Shown one piece after another: positions 1 to 8,289 of a stretch of DNA of 59,791 nucleotides (within the stretch, counting starts at the first letter, position 1; each line of letters starts with the position of its first letter). The translations under genes were made by a program, and so were the position numbers. Below the pieces are notes generated by a model that was given only the letters and a program-made list of their open reading frames with translations, was not told where the DNA came from and did not search any database. The DNA is taken from NCBI GenBank assembly GCA_946480785.1, contig CAMLLD010000040.1, forward strand, positions 1-59,791, given 5' to 3'. The DNA comes from an uncultured Blastocatellia bacterium. GTDB lineage: Bacteria; Acidobacteriota; Blastocatellia; Pyrinomonadales; Pyrinomonadaceae.

Positions 1-14
1 TCCCGTCAGTACCG

Positions 15-1091
15 TCATCCCTTCACCGCACCGGCGGTCAGGCCGGCCGAGATCCGGCTCTGGAACAGCACGAACAGCACCACCACCGGCAGCGCGGTGA
101 GGCCGGCCGCCGCCATCAGGCCGCCGTAGTCGGCACCGTGCGTGGGGCTGGACTGGAAGATGAGCAGGTAGATCATCGCGGTCTGCTTGCTGTTGTCGAG
201 CAGCAACGTGTTGACGTCGCCCGCGGCTTCCACGGCGCGGCCCGACATCGCGAGCACGTTGTGTTGAATGAGCCGGTCCATGCCGGCGATACCGATCGCG
301 GAGAGCAGTCCGCCGATAGTCGTGGGGATCAGACAAACGAGCAGCGAGACGAGCACGAAGATCGTCTGCGACGCATTTGAATAGATGGCGAACGGTTGCA
401 GCGTGACGACGGCGAGCAGGAAGATGATCGTCAATCCCGCAAGTAGGATGTTGAGCGCGATCTCGTTCGGTGTCTTTTGTCGCGAGGCGCCTTCGACGAG
501 AGCGATCATGCGATCGATGAACGTCTCACCCGGGTTCGACGTGATGCGCACTTTGATGCGATCCGACAGCACGCGCGTGCCGCCGGTCACCGCGGAACGA
601 TCGCCGCCGGCCTCACGAATCACCGGCGCGCTCTCGCCCGTGATCGCCGACTCATCAACCGAGGCCACACCCTCGACGATCTCGCCGTCGCCGGGAATGA
701 ACTCACCCGCCGAAACGATCACGAGATCGGTCTTGCGCAGTTCGGGCGCGGGCACATCTTCCGTTAACGCATCAGAAAGCACGCGATGCGCGATCGTTTC
801 CGTCTTCGCTTTACGCAGATTGTCGGCTTGCGCTTTGCCGCGGCCTTCAGCCATCGCTTCGGCGAAGTTGGCGAAGAGCACCGTGAACCAGAGCCAAAGC
901 GTGATCTGAATCTCAAACGCTGTATGCGGGCCTCGAATCATCTGTAGCGTCGTGAGCACGCTGCCGACCTCGACGACGAACATGACGGGATTCGCCATCA
1001 TCCTGCGCGGGTTAAGCTTCAGGAACGCGTCGATGATCGCGCGCCTGACGATCTGTCCGTTCCAAATCTGCTTCGATCTGTTTTTACTCAT
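15..1091 (-). CDS. kdpB: KdpB N-terminal half fused in frame to the C-terminus of a sugar ABC permease (chimeric)
   Basis: Residues 1 to about 299 are KdpB, the P-type ATPase subunit of the high-affinity potassium pump: TM segments, the actuator motif TGES at 151-154 and the approach VNTLLLD, whose Asp299 would be phosphorylated. Instead of DKTGT the chain reads DNSKQT and continues as the last 60 residues of a MalG-type sugar ABC permease ending LTAGAVKG. The P and N domains are missing (KdpB is normally near 680 residues), so no pump function is possible. Bases 1-195 are visibly richer in G+C than the rest. Just after the stop an overlapping ATG (MTVLTG) suggests another gene leaving the window. 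The start overlaps the kdpA end by 8 nt. Either an assembly chimera at the contig edge or a real rearrangement; I favour the former. Confidence 0.85.
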   Translation of the reverse strand: MSKNRSKQIWNGQIVRRAIIDAFLKLNPRRMMANPVMFVVEVGSVLTTLQMIRGPHTAFEIQITLWLWFTVLFANFAEAMAEGRGKAQADNLRKAKTETIAHRVLSDALTEDVPAPELRKTDLVIVSAGEFIPGDGEIVEGVASVDESAITGESAPVIREAGGDRSAVTGGTRVLSDRIKVRITSNPGETFIDRMIALVEGASRQKTPNEIALNILLAGLTIIFLLAVVTLQPFAIYSNASQTIFVLVSLLVCLIPTTIGGLLSAIGIAGMDRLIQHNVLAMSGRAVEAAGDVNTLLLDNSKQTAMIYLLIFQSSPTHGADYGGLMAAAGLTALPVVVLFVLFQSRISAGLTAGAVKG

Positions 1092-2826
1092 ATAGCAGCA
1101 AATGCTCGACGACTGGTCCCAGACTCAGCGCCGGAAAGAACGTCAACGCGCCGACGATCACGATCACGCTCACCAGCAACGTCGTGAACAACGGCGTCGT
1201 TACGGGAAACGTGCCCAGCGACGGCGGCACGATCTTTTTGCTCGCGAGACTTCCGGCGATCGCGAGCATTGGAATGATCATGAAGAAGCGGCCCACGAGC
1301 ATCGCGATGCCGATCGTCGTGTTGTACCAATAGGTGTTTGCCGAAATTCCCGCGAAAGCAGAACCGTTATTGCCTGCGCCGGATGTGAACGCGTAAAGAA
1401 TCTCGGATAGACCGTGTGGGCCGGGATTGTTGAGTTGCGAAGTGCCGAAGCCAGGAGAGACCGATGAAATCGCCGCGAGCACGAGGATCGTTAATGGAAA
1501 GACGAGCACGACGAGCATCGCCATCTTCACGTCGTAAGCTTCGATCTTCTTGCCGAGATACTCCGGCGTGCGCCCGACCATCAGGCCTGCGATAAAGACT
1601 GCCAGGACGATGTAGATCAGAATGCCGTACAGGCCCGCGCCGACACCGCCAAACACCACTTCGCCGAGCATGATGTTGGCGAGCAGGACGAGTCCGCCGA
1701 GCGGCGTGAAACTGTCGTGCATGCCGTTGACCGCGCCGCAGGAGGCGTCGGTGGTGACGGTGGCAAAGAGGGCGGAGTTGGCGATGCCGAAGCGGACCTC
1801 TTTGCCTTCCATGTTGCCGCCGGACTGTGTCGCGGTCGCGGCCTGGTCCACCTGCGCGCCCAGCAACGGATTGCCTTTGACTTCTGACCAGTAGGCAACG
1901 ATGACACCCGCGCAGAACAAGACGGACATCGCAGCAAACACTGCCCAACCATGCTCTTGCGCACGGGTCATGCGACCGAGCGTATAAGTCAGCCCGGCCG
2001 AGACCGCGAAGATCGCGATCATTTCGAGAAAGTTTGTGAAGGGCGTCGGGTTTTCGAAAGGATGGGCGCTGTTTGTGTTGAAGAAGCCGCCACCGTTTGT
2101 GCCCCACTCTTTTATGAACTCCTGCGACGCGACTGGTCCCTGGGCGATGGTCTGCTCGGTCGCGCTCGTGTTGCCTTTGTCGATCAACTGCGCTTTGTCG
2201 TAAGCGCGCAAATTTTGCGGCACGCCTGCGGCGACGAGCACCAGCGCGCCAACGACACAAAACGGCAGACAGACCCACAGCGCCGCGCGCGTCATATCGA
2301 CCCAGAAGTTTCCGATCGTCTTCATCTCGCGCCGCGCGATGCCGCGGATGAACGCGATCGCGAGGGCGATGCCGACCGCCGCGGAAACGAAGTTGTGATA
2401 CGCGAGCCCGGCCATCTGCGTGAGATAACTCATCGTCGTTTCGGGCACGTACGACTGCCAGTTTGTGTTCGTGGTGAATGACGCGGCCGTGTTGAATGCA
2501 GAAGCGACGAACCCGTTCGCATCAACACCCGGTAGCTGCTGCGGGTTCAATGGCAGGTGGCCTTGCACGCGTTGCAGCACGTACAACAACAGCATCGACA
2601 CACCGCTGAACAGCAGCATCGTCACCGCGTATTCCGTCCAGTGCATCTCGCGGTTTTCATCAACGCGCGTGAGCTTATAAATCACGCGCTCCACCGGACG
2701 CAGCACCGGATCGAGAAACGTCTTCTCGCGGTTGAAGACGTGGGCCATGAAGAGGCCGAGCGGCTTCGTGATCGCGAGAATCACGAGAAAGAAAACCAGG
2801 ATCTGTAACCAGCCATTGATCGTCAC
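1084..2826 (-). CDS. kdpA: Potassium-transporting ATPase subunit KdpA
   Basis: The potassium channel-like subunit of the KdpFABC pump in the inner membrane, 580 residues, normal family length. Selectivity-filter segments of all four repeats are visible: [27 protein letters not shown], the [10 protein letters not shown] region and [10 protein letters not shown]. The start is GTG at 2826 (complement of cac), one base after the kdpF stop, giving MTINGWLQ. About ten hydrophobic segments. Part of a leftward operon with kdpF upstream and kdpB overlapping downstream. Expression is probably governed by the riboswitch and RTAAAG boxes near 4.55-4.81 kb. Confidence 0.97.
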   Translation of the reverse strand: MTINGWLQILVFFLVILAITKPLGLFMAHVFNREKTFLDPVLRPVERVIYKLTRVDENREMHWTEYAVTMLLFSGVSMLLLYVLQRVQGHLPLNPQQLPGVDANGFVASAFNTAASFTTNTNWQSYVPETTMSYLTQMAGLAYHNFVSAAVGIALAIAFIRGIARREMKTIGNFWVDMTRAALWVCLPFCVVGALVLVAAGVPQNLRAYDKAQLIDKGNTSATEQTIAQGPVASQEFIKEWGTNGGGFFNTNSAHPFENPTPFTNFLEMIAIFAVSAGLTYTLGRMTRAQEHGWAVFAAMSVLFCAGVIVAYWSEVKGNPLLGAQVDQAATATQSGGNMEGKEVRFGIANSALFATVTTDASCGAVNGMHDSFTPLGGLVLLANIMLGEVVFGGVGAGLYGILIYIVLAVFIAGLMVGRTPEYLGKKIEAYDVKMAMLVVLVFPLTILVLAAISSVSPGFGTSQLNNPGPHGLSEILYAFTSGAGNNGSAFAGISANTYWYNTTIGIAMLVGRFFMIIPMLAIAGSLASKKIVPPSLGTFPVTTPLFTTLLVSVIVIVGALTFFPALSLGPVVEHLLLYE

Positions 2827-2827
2827 T

Positions 2828-2917
2828 TCAAAACTTCTCCGGCCGCAGCAACGCGTACGTCAGGTAAACAAGCAGCAACGCTGCAGCCACCAAACTCACG
2901 ATCGTCTCCAGGCTCAT
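2828..2917 (-). CDS. kdpF: KdpF, 29-residue pump-stabilising peptide
   Basis: A 29-codon gene reading MSLETIVSLVAAALLLVY then LTYALLRPEKF. One transmembrane helix with the typical KdpF ending (Y.LLRPE.F), placed directly before kdpA with a 1-nt gap. KdpF is a single-span lipid-like stabiliser of the KdpABC complex. Its ATG overlaps the TGA of the 28-residue gene upstream (ATGA), so translation is probably coupled. Confidence 0.9.
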   Translation of the reverse strand: MSLETIVSLVAAALLLVYLTYALLRPEKF

Positions 2918-3000
2918 CGCAACCTCTCGCACGCGCGCACGTAGCCAATCGCAATCAGAAAGAACCCAATCGTTACGGCTACAAACATCAGGTCCAGCAT
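2914..3000 (-). CDS. 28-residue single-TM peptide upstream of kdpF
   Basis: Encodes MLDLMFVAVTIGFFLIAIGY then VRACERLR: one hydrophobic helix followed by a short basic tail. A purine-rich stretch (gggag) precedes the ATG and its TGA overlaps the kdpF start. Similar micro-proteins with a Y-V-R-x-C-(D/E)-R-L ending occur before kdpF in other non-enteric bacteria, from memory and not checked. Function unknown; position and coupling suggest an accessory or assembly peptide of the Kdp complex. Confidence 0.75.
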   Translation of the reverse strand: MLDLMFVAVTIGFFLIAIGYVRACERLR

Positions 3001-3010
3001 CTCAACTCCC

Positions 3011-4171
3011 TCACTTCGGTACCGGTGAATCAAACGTAAATATCGTGGCGAAGATCAGCAGATGCTGACTCGGCGTTAAGCCGACCGCGCCTGACGGCAG
3101 CGCGGCACCGCGAAAGAAACCCCCATCCGGTCCGCGTGAATCGTCGAACCGATGTTCGAGACGAAAGATCGCGCTGGCCCAACGATACGGAACGCGATAT
3201 TCGACTGTTGACGTGAATGCTTTGACGGTTTGTCGCGCGAGGGTCCAACGCCCGTCGCGGTCCCAGAACACTTCCGGTCGAAACGACAAACTCCAGCGAT
3301 CGTTCAGCGCCCAATGAGTCGGCAGTTGCCACGACATCATCAGAGCGCGCGGCTTGCCCGGCGCATCGACACGCTCCGTTGCGAAGATGTATTCGGTGGC
3401 GAGAGTAAACTTTCCGGTCTTGCGTTCGACCATCGTATCGGTCAGATAACGCCAGAACTCGGACGCGGTGTTACGCTGATGTGGTCCAACAAAGCCTGTT
3501 TCTTTCAACGTGATCTTGGGCGTAACTTTGTACGCGATCTGGCCGCCCGCGCTCGGCGCGTTGTTCGCTCGCGCGAGATGCCAGTAACCGTTGACGACGA
3601 AGAACGTGCCGGTGAGTTTCTTCGTGAACGGATAACTCGCGTTCGCGCCCATCATCAGATACGGCGTGAAGTCGGCGCCCCACGGACGCGTGTAGTTGAA
3701 GTTGTCTTTGGCGTAAAGCGAGTCGTAGCCGATCAGACTCGTGAAGATGCCCGCTTGCAGCGTGAGTCCTTTGCCTACCGGTGCGCGATACGAAACGTTT
3801 GTTGGACCAAGATGGCGCAGAAACTTGTTGCCGGCGATGTTCGGCGCGGTCGCTGAGAAACCGAAGAGCTCGTCGTCTTTGCCCACGTGCGCAGTCAACT
3901 CCACACCCCAGCGCGACTTCTCGGTCGGCTTCTTTCGCGCATAAACGCCGGCCATGTTTAGCCACACGCTGTCGGTGCGAAACGCAGTCCCGCGGCTGCG
4001 AAAAAGATGGTTCGCGGGATGATTGAAGTTGAGCGGATAAGCTACGTCGGCGAACGCGCCGTACTGCCAGTCCGTATTCGACTGCTGTTCGCTTTCTTCC
4101 CCTGACTCCTGCGCGAAACCAACCCCGGCCACCGTCAGCAACAAAAGAAAAGTGATCGCGGCGCGCGTCAT
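3011..4171 (-). CDS. Outer-membrane beta-barrel porin (OmpL-like, BBP2 family) in the kdp operon
   Basis: 386 residues with a clear Sec signal peptide (MTRAAITFLLLLTVAGVGFAQ) and then alternating amphipathic strands rich in aromatic residues, without the plug or TonB-box features of a receptor. The DWQYGAFADVAYPLNFNHP start and the RPWGADFTPYLMMGAN region resemble the putative beta-barrel porin-2 (OmpL-like) family. Its start overlaps the stop of the upstream membrane gene by 4 nt (ATGA), and it lies just before the kdp peptide genes, so it is co-transcribed with the pump. A role in letting potassium or other ions cross the outer membrane is inference. Confidence 0.75.
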   Translation of the reverse strand: MTRAAITFLLLLTVAGVGFAQESGEESEQQSNTDWQYGAFADVAYPLNFNHPANHLFRSRGTAFRTDSVWLNMAGVYARKKPTEKSRWGVELTAHVGKDDELFGFSATAPNIAGNKFLRHLGPTNVSYRAPVGKGLTLQAGIFTSLIGYDSLYAKDNFNYTRPWGADFTPYLMMGANASYPFTKKLTGTFFVVNGYWHLARANNAPSAGGQIAYKVTPKITLKETGFVGPHQRNTASEFWRYLTDTMVERKTGKFTLATEYIFATERVDAPGKPRALMMSWQLPTHWALNDRWSLSFRPEVFWDRDGRWTLARQTVKAFTSTVEYRVPYRWASAIFRLEHRFDDSRGPDGGFFRGAALPSGAVGLTPSQHLLIFATIFTFDSPVPK

Positions 4172-4470
4172 CGTTGTTTCCTTTCATCCTGCGTTTCGAG
4201 CAGGTCGAGGCAATGCGCGCCGAGAACTAATAAAGGAATCGTCAGGAACAGAAGAATCGTGCCGGAGCGTTGCACCGAGTGGCCGTGCCAAACGGCGCCC
4301 GTGAACCACGCGATCGCTGTCAGAATCGATCCGAACACACCCGCGCAGACACCGCCGCAAAAGCCGAATGCAGCGGAGCACGTCTTCAACGTCCAACCGT
4401 GACAGCGCAATTCACTGATGATCGAACGTGGCGTCAATTCGTTTGCCGGCAACGTCTCTTCGCTGCTCAT
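4168..4470 (-). CDS. Small two-TM membrane protein, first gene of the kdp operon
   Basis: 100 residues from MSSEETLPANEL. I chose the ATG at 4470 because any longer frame would begin inside the intrinsic terminator at 4488-4522; an AGGTGG stretch lies a few bases upstream. Two hydrophobic segments (about 28-52 and 60-80) are separated by a short loop with several Cys (CSAAFGFCGGVC), followed by a charged tail (LLETQDERKQR). No family recognised. It is the first coding region after the c-di-AMP riboswitch and is translationally coupled to the porin. Confidence 0.7.
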   Translation of the reverse strand: MSSEETLPANELTPRSIISELRCHGWTLKTCSAAFGFCGGVCAGVFGSILTAIAWFTGAVWHGHSVQRSGTILLFLTIPLLVLGAHCLDLLETQDERKQR

Positions 4471-4487
4471 GCCGCGTCCACCTACCG

Positions 4488-4522
4488 AAAAAGAAAAGGC
4501 GCGAAGCACAACGCTCCGCGCC
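4488..4522 (-). terminator. Intrinsic terminator, expression platform of the kdp riboswitch
   Basis: On the minus strand a 10-bp stem GGCGCGGAGC / GCTTCGCGCC (one G-U pair), loop GTTGT, is followed directly by TTTTCTTTTT. It sits between the c-di-AMP aptamer and the first start codon, so it would stop transcription before the kdp operon. This fits an OFF switch. Confidence 0.85.
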
Positions 4523-4551
4523 AAGGCAGTAAGGCGTATGTTGTCCTTCCT

Positions 4552-4760
4552 CTAAAAGCCTGCGAGGTTAGCTGACGGGCTTGGACCAGGAAGTGTCCGA
4601 CGTTACGTCACACAGCGTCCACGATGCTGATCGTTTACGCGCGCGCTTTCACGATGCGCCCCATGTCCCGCACCTGCGAGACGTTTGGTTCCCCCGCGCT
4701 GCCCCTCTCGATCAATTGATCGGCGAGCAGCCTCGGCGACTGGTTATCAACCTTCATAGC
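4552..4760 (-). ncRNA. ydaO: c-di-AMP riboswitch (ydaO-yuaA class)
   Basis: The 5' leader of the kdp operon contains the hallmark 3' core CCCGTCAGCTAACCTCGCAG (minus strand, about 4562-4581) followed by GC and TTTTAG. Upstream are GGGGGAACCA near 4690 and a GGGGCGCATC segment near 4660, matching the conserved internal GGGGAACC and GGGTGAATC-like elements of this class. The family binds cyclic di-AMP and typically shuts off potassium uptake or osmolyte genes when the nucleotide is high. The exact 5' boundary is approximate. A strong terminator follows at 4488-4522. Confidence 0.88.
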
Positions 4761-4774
4761 TTACGCCGCGGCAG

Positions 4775-4813
4775 ATAAAGGGCGGGTAAAGAGTTTATAA
4801 AGAGTTCGTAAAG
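4775..4813 (-). promoter_or_regulatory. Four RTAAAG direct repeats at 11-bp pitch, candidate KdpE operator
   Basis: ATAAAG (4775), GTAAAG (4786), ATAAAG (4797) and GTAAAG (4808) recur with exactly 11 bp between starts; on the minus strand they read CTTTAY. OmpR/PhoB-family regulators bind as head-to-tail dimers to direct repeats of about 11 bp, and the E. coli KdpE site is TTTATA/TTTACA-like. The block is immediately upstream of the riboswitch, where the kdp promoter must lie. Confidence 0.7.
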
Positions 4814-5001
4814 ATCGGCGTATTATTTCTGCGCGTCTCAGGGCAACTGGCAAGGGGACTAGAATGGCAGAGCGGCGTATAAAGGTGGCACGTGAATGAG
4901 CGCCAGAATGGTCCAAGCAGCGATTTGTACGAGCACAATTTAACCGCGACTTTTTGCGACACTCGACTCGACATGGCACTGTCACTAATGATGACTAACC
5001 G

Positions 5002-5604
5002 ATGCCGAGTTATCGGACCTTTACATTGGATAAAGCCACAGATGGTACGGTAGAATCCGTTGACGAGATGATTATAAGATTGCGACAAGCTGGAAAAGCT
5101 AATGTACCCGAAGAATCGAAGGCCGTGGTGCGATTATCCTCGTGGCAATGTATTGTGGAGCCATACCAGCCGTATCACCGAAACTCAGTTTTTGACTTGC
5201 TAAGGGATTTACCTCGACTGTACCCAAACGGCTATAAGTGGCTGGATCGAAGGTTATCCGACGTTCTTGCGAAGAAGGCCCGATGCACATTGGCATTACT
5301 GGGCAATTTACCCGTGGGTTTGACAATCGAAACCCCAAAAGGTGCTCACGCAACCAAACTTTCGACTATTGTTGTGGATCCCCGTTATCGCAACCACGGT
5401 CTCGGGAATGTCCTAATGAATGCCTGCACACGGAGTTGGTTGAGGGATGGAATTTCGCAGGTCCATTTAACCGTCGATGTAAGCCTATCGGAAAAGGGCG
5501 TCGCTCCCTTGCTGCGGCGCTATGGTTTTTTCGATGGAGACATCGAGCGCCAACGCTACGGCTTGAACAGAAGCGAGTTAATTCTCATATGGCGTAACTC
5601 CTGA
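5002..5604 (+). CDS. GNAT-family N-acetyltransferase
   Basis: 200 residues. The acetyl-CoA pyrophosphate-binding motif A is visible as VVDPRYRNHGLGNVL at about 127-141 (R-x-H-G-x-G pattern), preceded by a beta strand (KLSTI) and followed by the usual late RRYGFF segment near 178. The substrate is unknown; GNATs acetylate small molecules, peptides or tRNA-bound amino acids. First gene of a three-gene rightward cassette with lower G+C than the flanks (one line counted at 43%, against about 62% in a backbone line). No obvious Shine-Dalgarno precedes this ATG, so the start is tentative. The cassette separates the kdp operon from kdpDE. Confidence 0.8.
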   Translation: MPSYRTFTLDKATDGTVESVDEMIIRLRQAGKANVPEESKAVVRLSSWQCIVEPYQPYHRNSVFDLLRDLPRLYPNGYKWLDRRLSDVLAKKARCTLALLGNLPVGLTIETPKGAHATKLSTIVVDPRYRNHGLGNVLMNACTRSWLRDGISQVHLTVDVSLSEKGVAPLLRRYGFFDGDIERQRYGLNRSELILIWRNS

Positions 5605-5651
5605 ATCAGTCTTCAGATATTAGCTCACAATCCTCAACAGGCGAGAAACAT

Positions 5652-6800
5652 ATGGCGTACTTTGCAGTAGTTCGGGATGCTTACGATGACGACTTCAATG
5701 TAGTTGCCTGTCACGTCAATCTATGGGCACTTTCAGCCTCACTAAAACGACGCATTTTCTGGTGTGATGTTGGCCTTCGGTTAAGAGGAGGCGCAAGAGA
5801 GATATCAAAGCTTTCATTGGCGTTGCCATTTAGAACTGAGGATAACGGCGTGGAAGACTTGTCAGACGTTATTCTCGAGCAGAAAGTGGCGGAATTGGTT
5901 TTTGGAAAACCTGTAAGGATCGATGGCTCAACGATCAACTACAGTTCCGCGGGCGCCGGCGGTCAAGATGTCACAACAAGTCTTAACGTTCTCTCAATAA
6001 TCCGTGGAGAAACGGAAATCAATCAGTCCCTAAGCGGAGACGACTTCTGCTACTGGACATTGAAATTCGCAAGACCTCTTCGCCACAACGGATTAGATTC
6101 ATACCTTCGCGTTAGATTTCACGTCAGAAACGCCGATAGAATCTGGAGTTGGAAGCGGACGTGTATGCTGAAAAACGGCGCACTTGTAGATTTACGCGTG
6201 ACTGATGTCCGAGGCTCGTTCGTGGCGGCCAGGGATTGGAATACGTTTAGAGAGCGAATCGTCACCATCCCACAGTTGAATATGTTCGTGATTGCACCCT
6301 CGTGGTTACAACCTAGGGCCGCAAGTCCTGAATACCATTACATGCGATTGTTTGAGGGTCGCGTGTGGGAACCATATCTACGAAGACTAGTAGATCTGAA
6401 ACGCAAGGAAAAGCTAACAGTATTTCAATGGCGAAATGACAAGGCAAAGGCAATCGATTCCAATAACTCTTATCACGTGATGCTGGACCTAAGTGATGAA
6501 TTTGGAGTTTTCGATCTTAAGAATCATCTGATAGCGGGAATTGTTTTAGTGATTTTTCTCGGGGCAGTGTTGCTCCTGCGACATTTCTACTATAGCTATG
6601 CTGTTTATATTCAGCCCAAACTTGAATCACTATGGACTTGGGCATTTGGGCTGAAGTTCGCCGGAGTAATAACCTTCATTTGGTTGCTGATCTGGCAATT
6701 GTATAGAAATTATGAGCGATTCGATCGCTCGACGCAGGCTATTAGAAATTGGCTTCGCGCAAAGGAAGAACGAAGATACCGCAAGAACCTGCTTAATTAG
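5652..6800 (+). CDS. Unknown membrane protein with beta-rich N-domain and two C-terminal TM helices
   Basis: 382 residues, no family recognised. Residues 1-290 are a mixed, probably soluble domain with hydrophobic/polar alternation suggesting beta strands; helices at about 292-315 and 334-352 form a hairpin that leaves a short, very basic tail (KEERRYRKNLLN). No signal peptide, so the large N-domain is predicted to be cytoplasmic. It starts 47 nt after the GNAT gene and ends 5 nt before the next gene, so an operon is likely. Membrane-tethered proteins of this layout are common among effectors of conflict systems, which is only a hint. Confidence 0.75.
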   Translation: MAYFAVVRDAYDDDFNVVACHVNLWALSASLKRRIFWCDVGLRLRGGAREISKLSLALPFRTEDNGVEDLSDVILEQKVAELVFGKPVRIDGSTINYSSAGAGGQDVTTSLNVLSIIRGETEINQSLSGDDFCYWTLKFARPLRHNGLDSYLRVRFHVRNADRIWSWKRTCMLKNGALVDLRVTDVRGSFVAARDWNTFRERIVTIPQLNMFVIAPSWLQPRAASPEYHYMRLFEGRVWEPYLRRLVDLKRKEKLTVFQWRNDKAKAIDSNNSYHVMLDLSDEFGVFDLKNHLIAGIVLVIFLGAVLLLRHFYYSYAVYIQPKLESLWTWAFGLKFAGVITFIWLLIWQLYRNYERFDRSTQAIRNWLRAKEERRYRKNLLN

Positions 6801-6805
6801 ACTAA

Positions 6806-7546
6806 ATGACTATTGAGAAGCACGCCAATCTCGTAACGAAGGGTGATTATGCAATTGACCTTGTTGTGAAATTTAGCCAACTTATACCTGCCATCCAACG
6901 CCTGCAGTTCAAAGCATATTCTTCCCTTCCGACATTAGACGAGCGGGTTGACGAATCTCCTGCTATTGGACTCATGGATCGGGTTTCGGAGTTGAGGAAG
7001 CTTACGGAAGATCTGATTCCCTACTGGGAATTGGTTTTCGCAGTGACTTGGCAAAGTGAGCTTAGCGAGCAATTCATTCGTGAGGCGCTTCGACATCGCC
7101 CCGCCGATGAAGCGATAGACATTTTTGAGACGAATGTTGATTCGGTAGCGGATACTCTTACGAAAAAAATAGAAACCCTACCGGATGATGCCGCCATTGC
7201 TATCTGTTCCCGATGTATCACTGTCGACGGCTCAATCAAGCACATACCCATGATGGACTTCCGGTGCAAACCGACAGAGTCCAATCTGAAGAAACTCAAG
7301 ATCGCATTGCACCAGATGGGACAAAAGCATGGAGCGCTCATACAGTCTGGTCGTTCCTTTCATTTTTATGGCTTTGACTTATTGACGGAAGACGGTTGGA
7401 GGAAGTACCTGGCTCAATCTTTGTTGATGGCTCCAATTGCGGATTCGCGTTATATCGCACATCGGTTGATTGAGGGGGTAGGATCTCTAAGAATAACGAA
7501 CTGTCGACCTAAACCCGATAAACCCTTTGTCGTCGACCTGCTGTGA
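6806..7546 (+). CDS. Primase-fold-like (AEP/primase 1D-like) protein
   Basis: 246 residues. The C-terminal half (about 125-246) has the order of an archaeo-eukaryotic primase core: strand HIPMMDFRC with Asp151, a helix, SGRSFHFYG with His186, then SRYIAHRLIEG and SLRIT with Arg215, His219 and Arg229. The usual metal-binding D-x-D/E is DFR, so catalysis may be lost or altered. The pattern matches what I remember of proteins called primase 1D-like; this could not be checked. Residues 1-120 look helical. No Shine-Dalgarno; the start is 5 nt past the preceding stop, which implies coupling. Confidence 0.55.
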   Translation: MTIEKHANLVTKGDYAIDLVVKFSQLIPAIQRLQFKAYSSLPTLDERVDESPAIGLMDRVSELRKLTEDLIPYWELVFAVTWQSELSEQFIREALRHRPADEAIDIFETNVDSVADTLTKKIETLPDDAAIAICSRCITVDGSIKHIPMMDFRCKPTESNLKKLKIALHQMGQKHGALIQSGRSFHFYGFDLLTEDGWRKYLAQSLLMAPIADSRYIAHRLIEGVGSLRITNCRPKPDKPFVVDLL

Positions 7547-7585
7547 TCCAATACTCCGAACAAATGTTTCCATGATGGACCGGAA

Positions 7586-8287
7586 TCAAGCTGGTTGCGG
7601 ATCAAACCGATAACCGATCCACGGTTCGGTGAGGATGTAGCGCGGGTGAGTGGGGTCGGGTTCGAGTTTTTTGCGGAGGTTGCCGACGAAGACGCGCAGG
7701 TATTCGTTCTGTTCGACGTAGTTGCCGCCCCAGATGGCAGCGAGGAGTGTGCGGTGCGTCAGGACTTTGCCGGAGTGTCTGACGAAGTAGACCAGGAGAT
7801 CAAACTCTTTTGGCGTTAAGTGAACTTCGCGATCCACAACAACAACTTTTCGGGTTTCGAGATCGATGTGGAAATCGCCGGCGGTCAAAACAGTGGATTC
7901 GGGTTCGGGGGTGACGGCACTCGAGCGGCGCAACGAGGCGCGAACGCGCGCGAGTAGTTCGTCGATGCCGAAGGGCTTGGTGACGTAGTCGTCCGCGCCG
8001 ATGTCGAGCGCTTCGACTTTCGTTTTTTCCTCACCCTTCGCGGAGAGCACGATGATGGGCACTTGCGAGATCGCGCGCAGGCGACGACACAGCTCAAGAC
8101 CATCCATCGCGGGCATCGCGAGATCCGTGATCACCAAATCAGGATGCCAGTCGGTGAACGTTTCGAAACCGGCGAGACCGTCGGCCGCGACGCGCACGTC
8201 GTAACCGCGCGACGTCAGACCGGTGCGCAGCACGCGCGTCAGTTGCGGCTCATCGTCTACCACGAGAATGCGCGGTTTGTCGGTCAT
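7586..8287 (-). CDS. kdpE: KdpE-like OmpR-family response regulator
   Basis: 233 residues: receiver domain (1-120) with acidic pair Asp11-Asp12, phospho-acceptor Asp55 in VITDLAMP and Lys104 in VTKPFG, then a winged-helix DNA-binding domain (LTPKEFDLLVYF, NEYLRVFVGNLRKKLEPDP, IGYRF). The VFVGNLRKKLEPDP segment is characteristic of KdpE. It lies 2 nt after a KdpD-like kinase. Probable target: the RTAAAG repeats at 4775-4813 before the kdp operon. It ends convergently with the cassette at 5.0-7.55 kb. Confidence 0.9.
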   Translation of the reverse strand: MTDKPRILVVDDEPQLTRVLRTGLTSRGYDVRVAADGLAGFETFTDWHPDLVITDLAMPAMDGLELCRRLRAISQVPIIVLSAKGEEKTKVEALDIGADDYVTKPFGIDELLARVRASLRRSSAVTPEPESTVLTAGDFHIDLETRKVVVVDREVHLTPKEFDLLVYFVRHSGKVLTHRTLLAAIWGGNYVEQNEYLRVFVGNLRKKLEPDPTHPRYILTEPWIGYRFDPQPA

Positions 8288-8289
8288 AG

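Noticed and set aside
4471..4524. Longer N-terminus for the first kdp-operon gene
   Set aside because: It would start inside the riboswitch terminator stem, so the ATG at 4470 is preferred.
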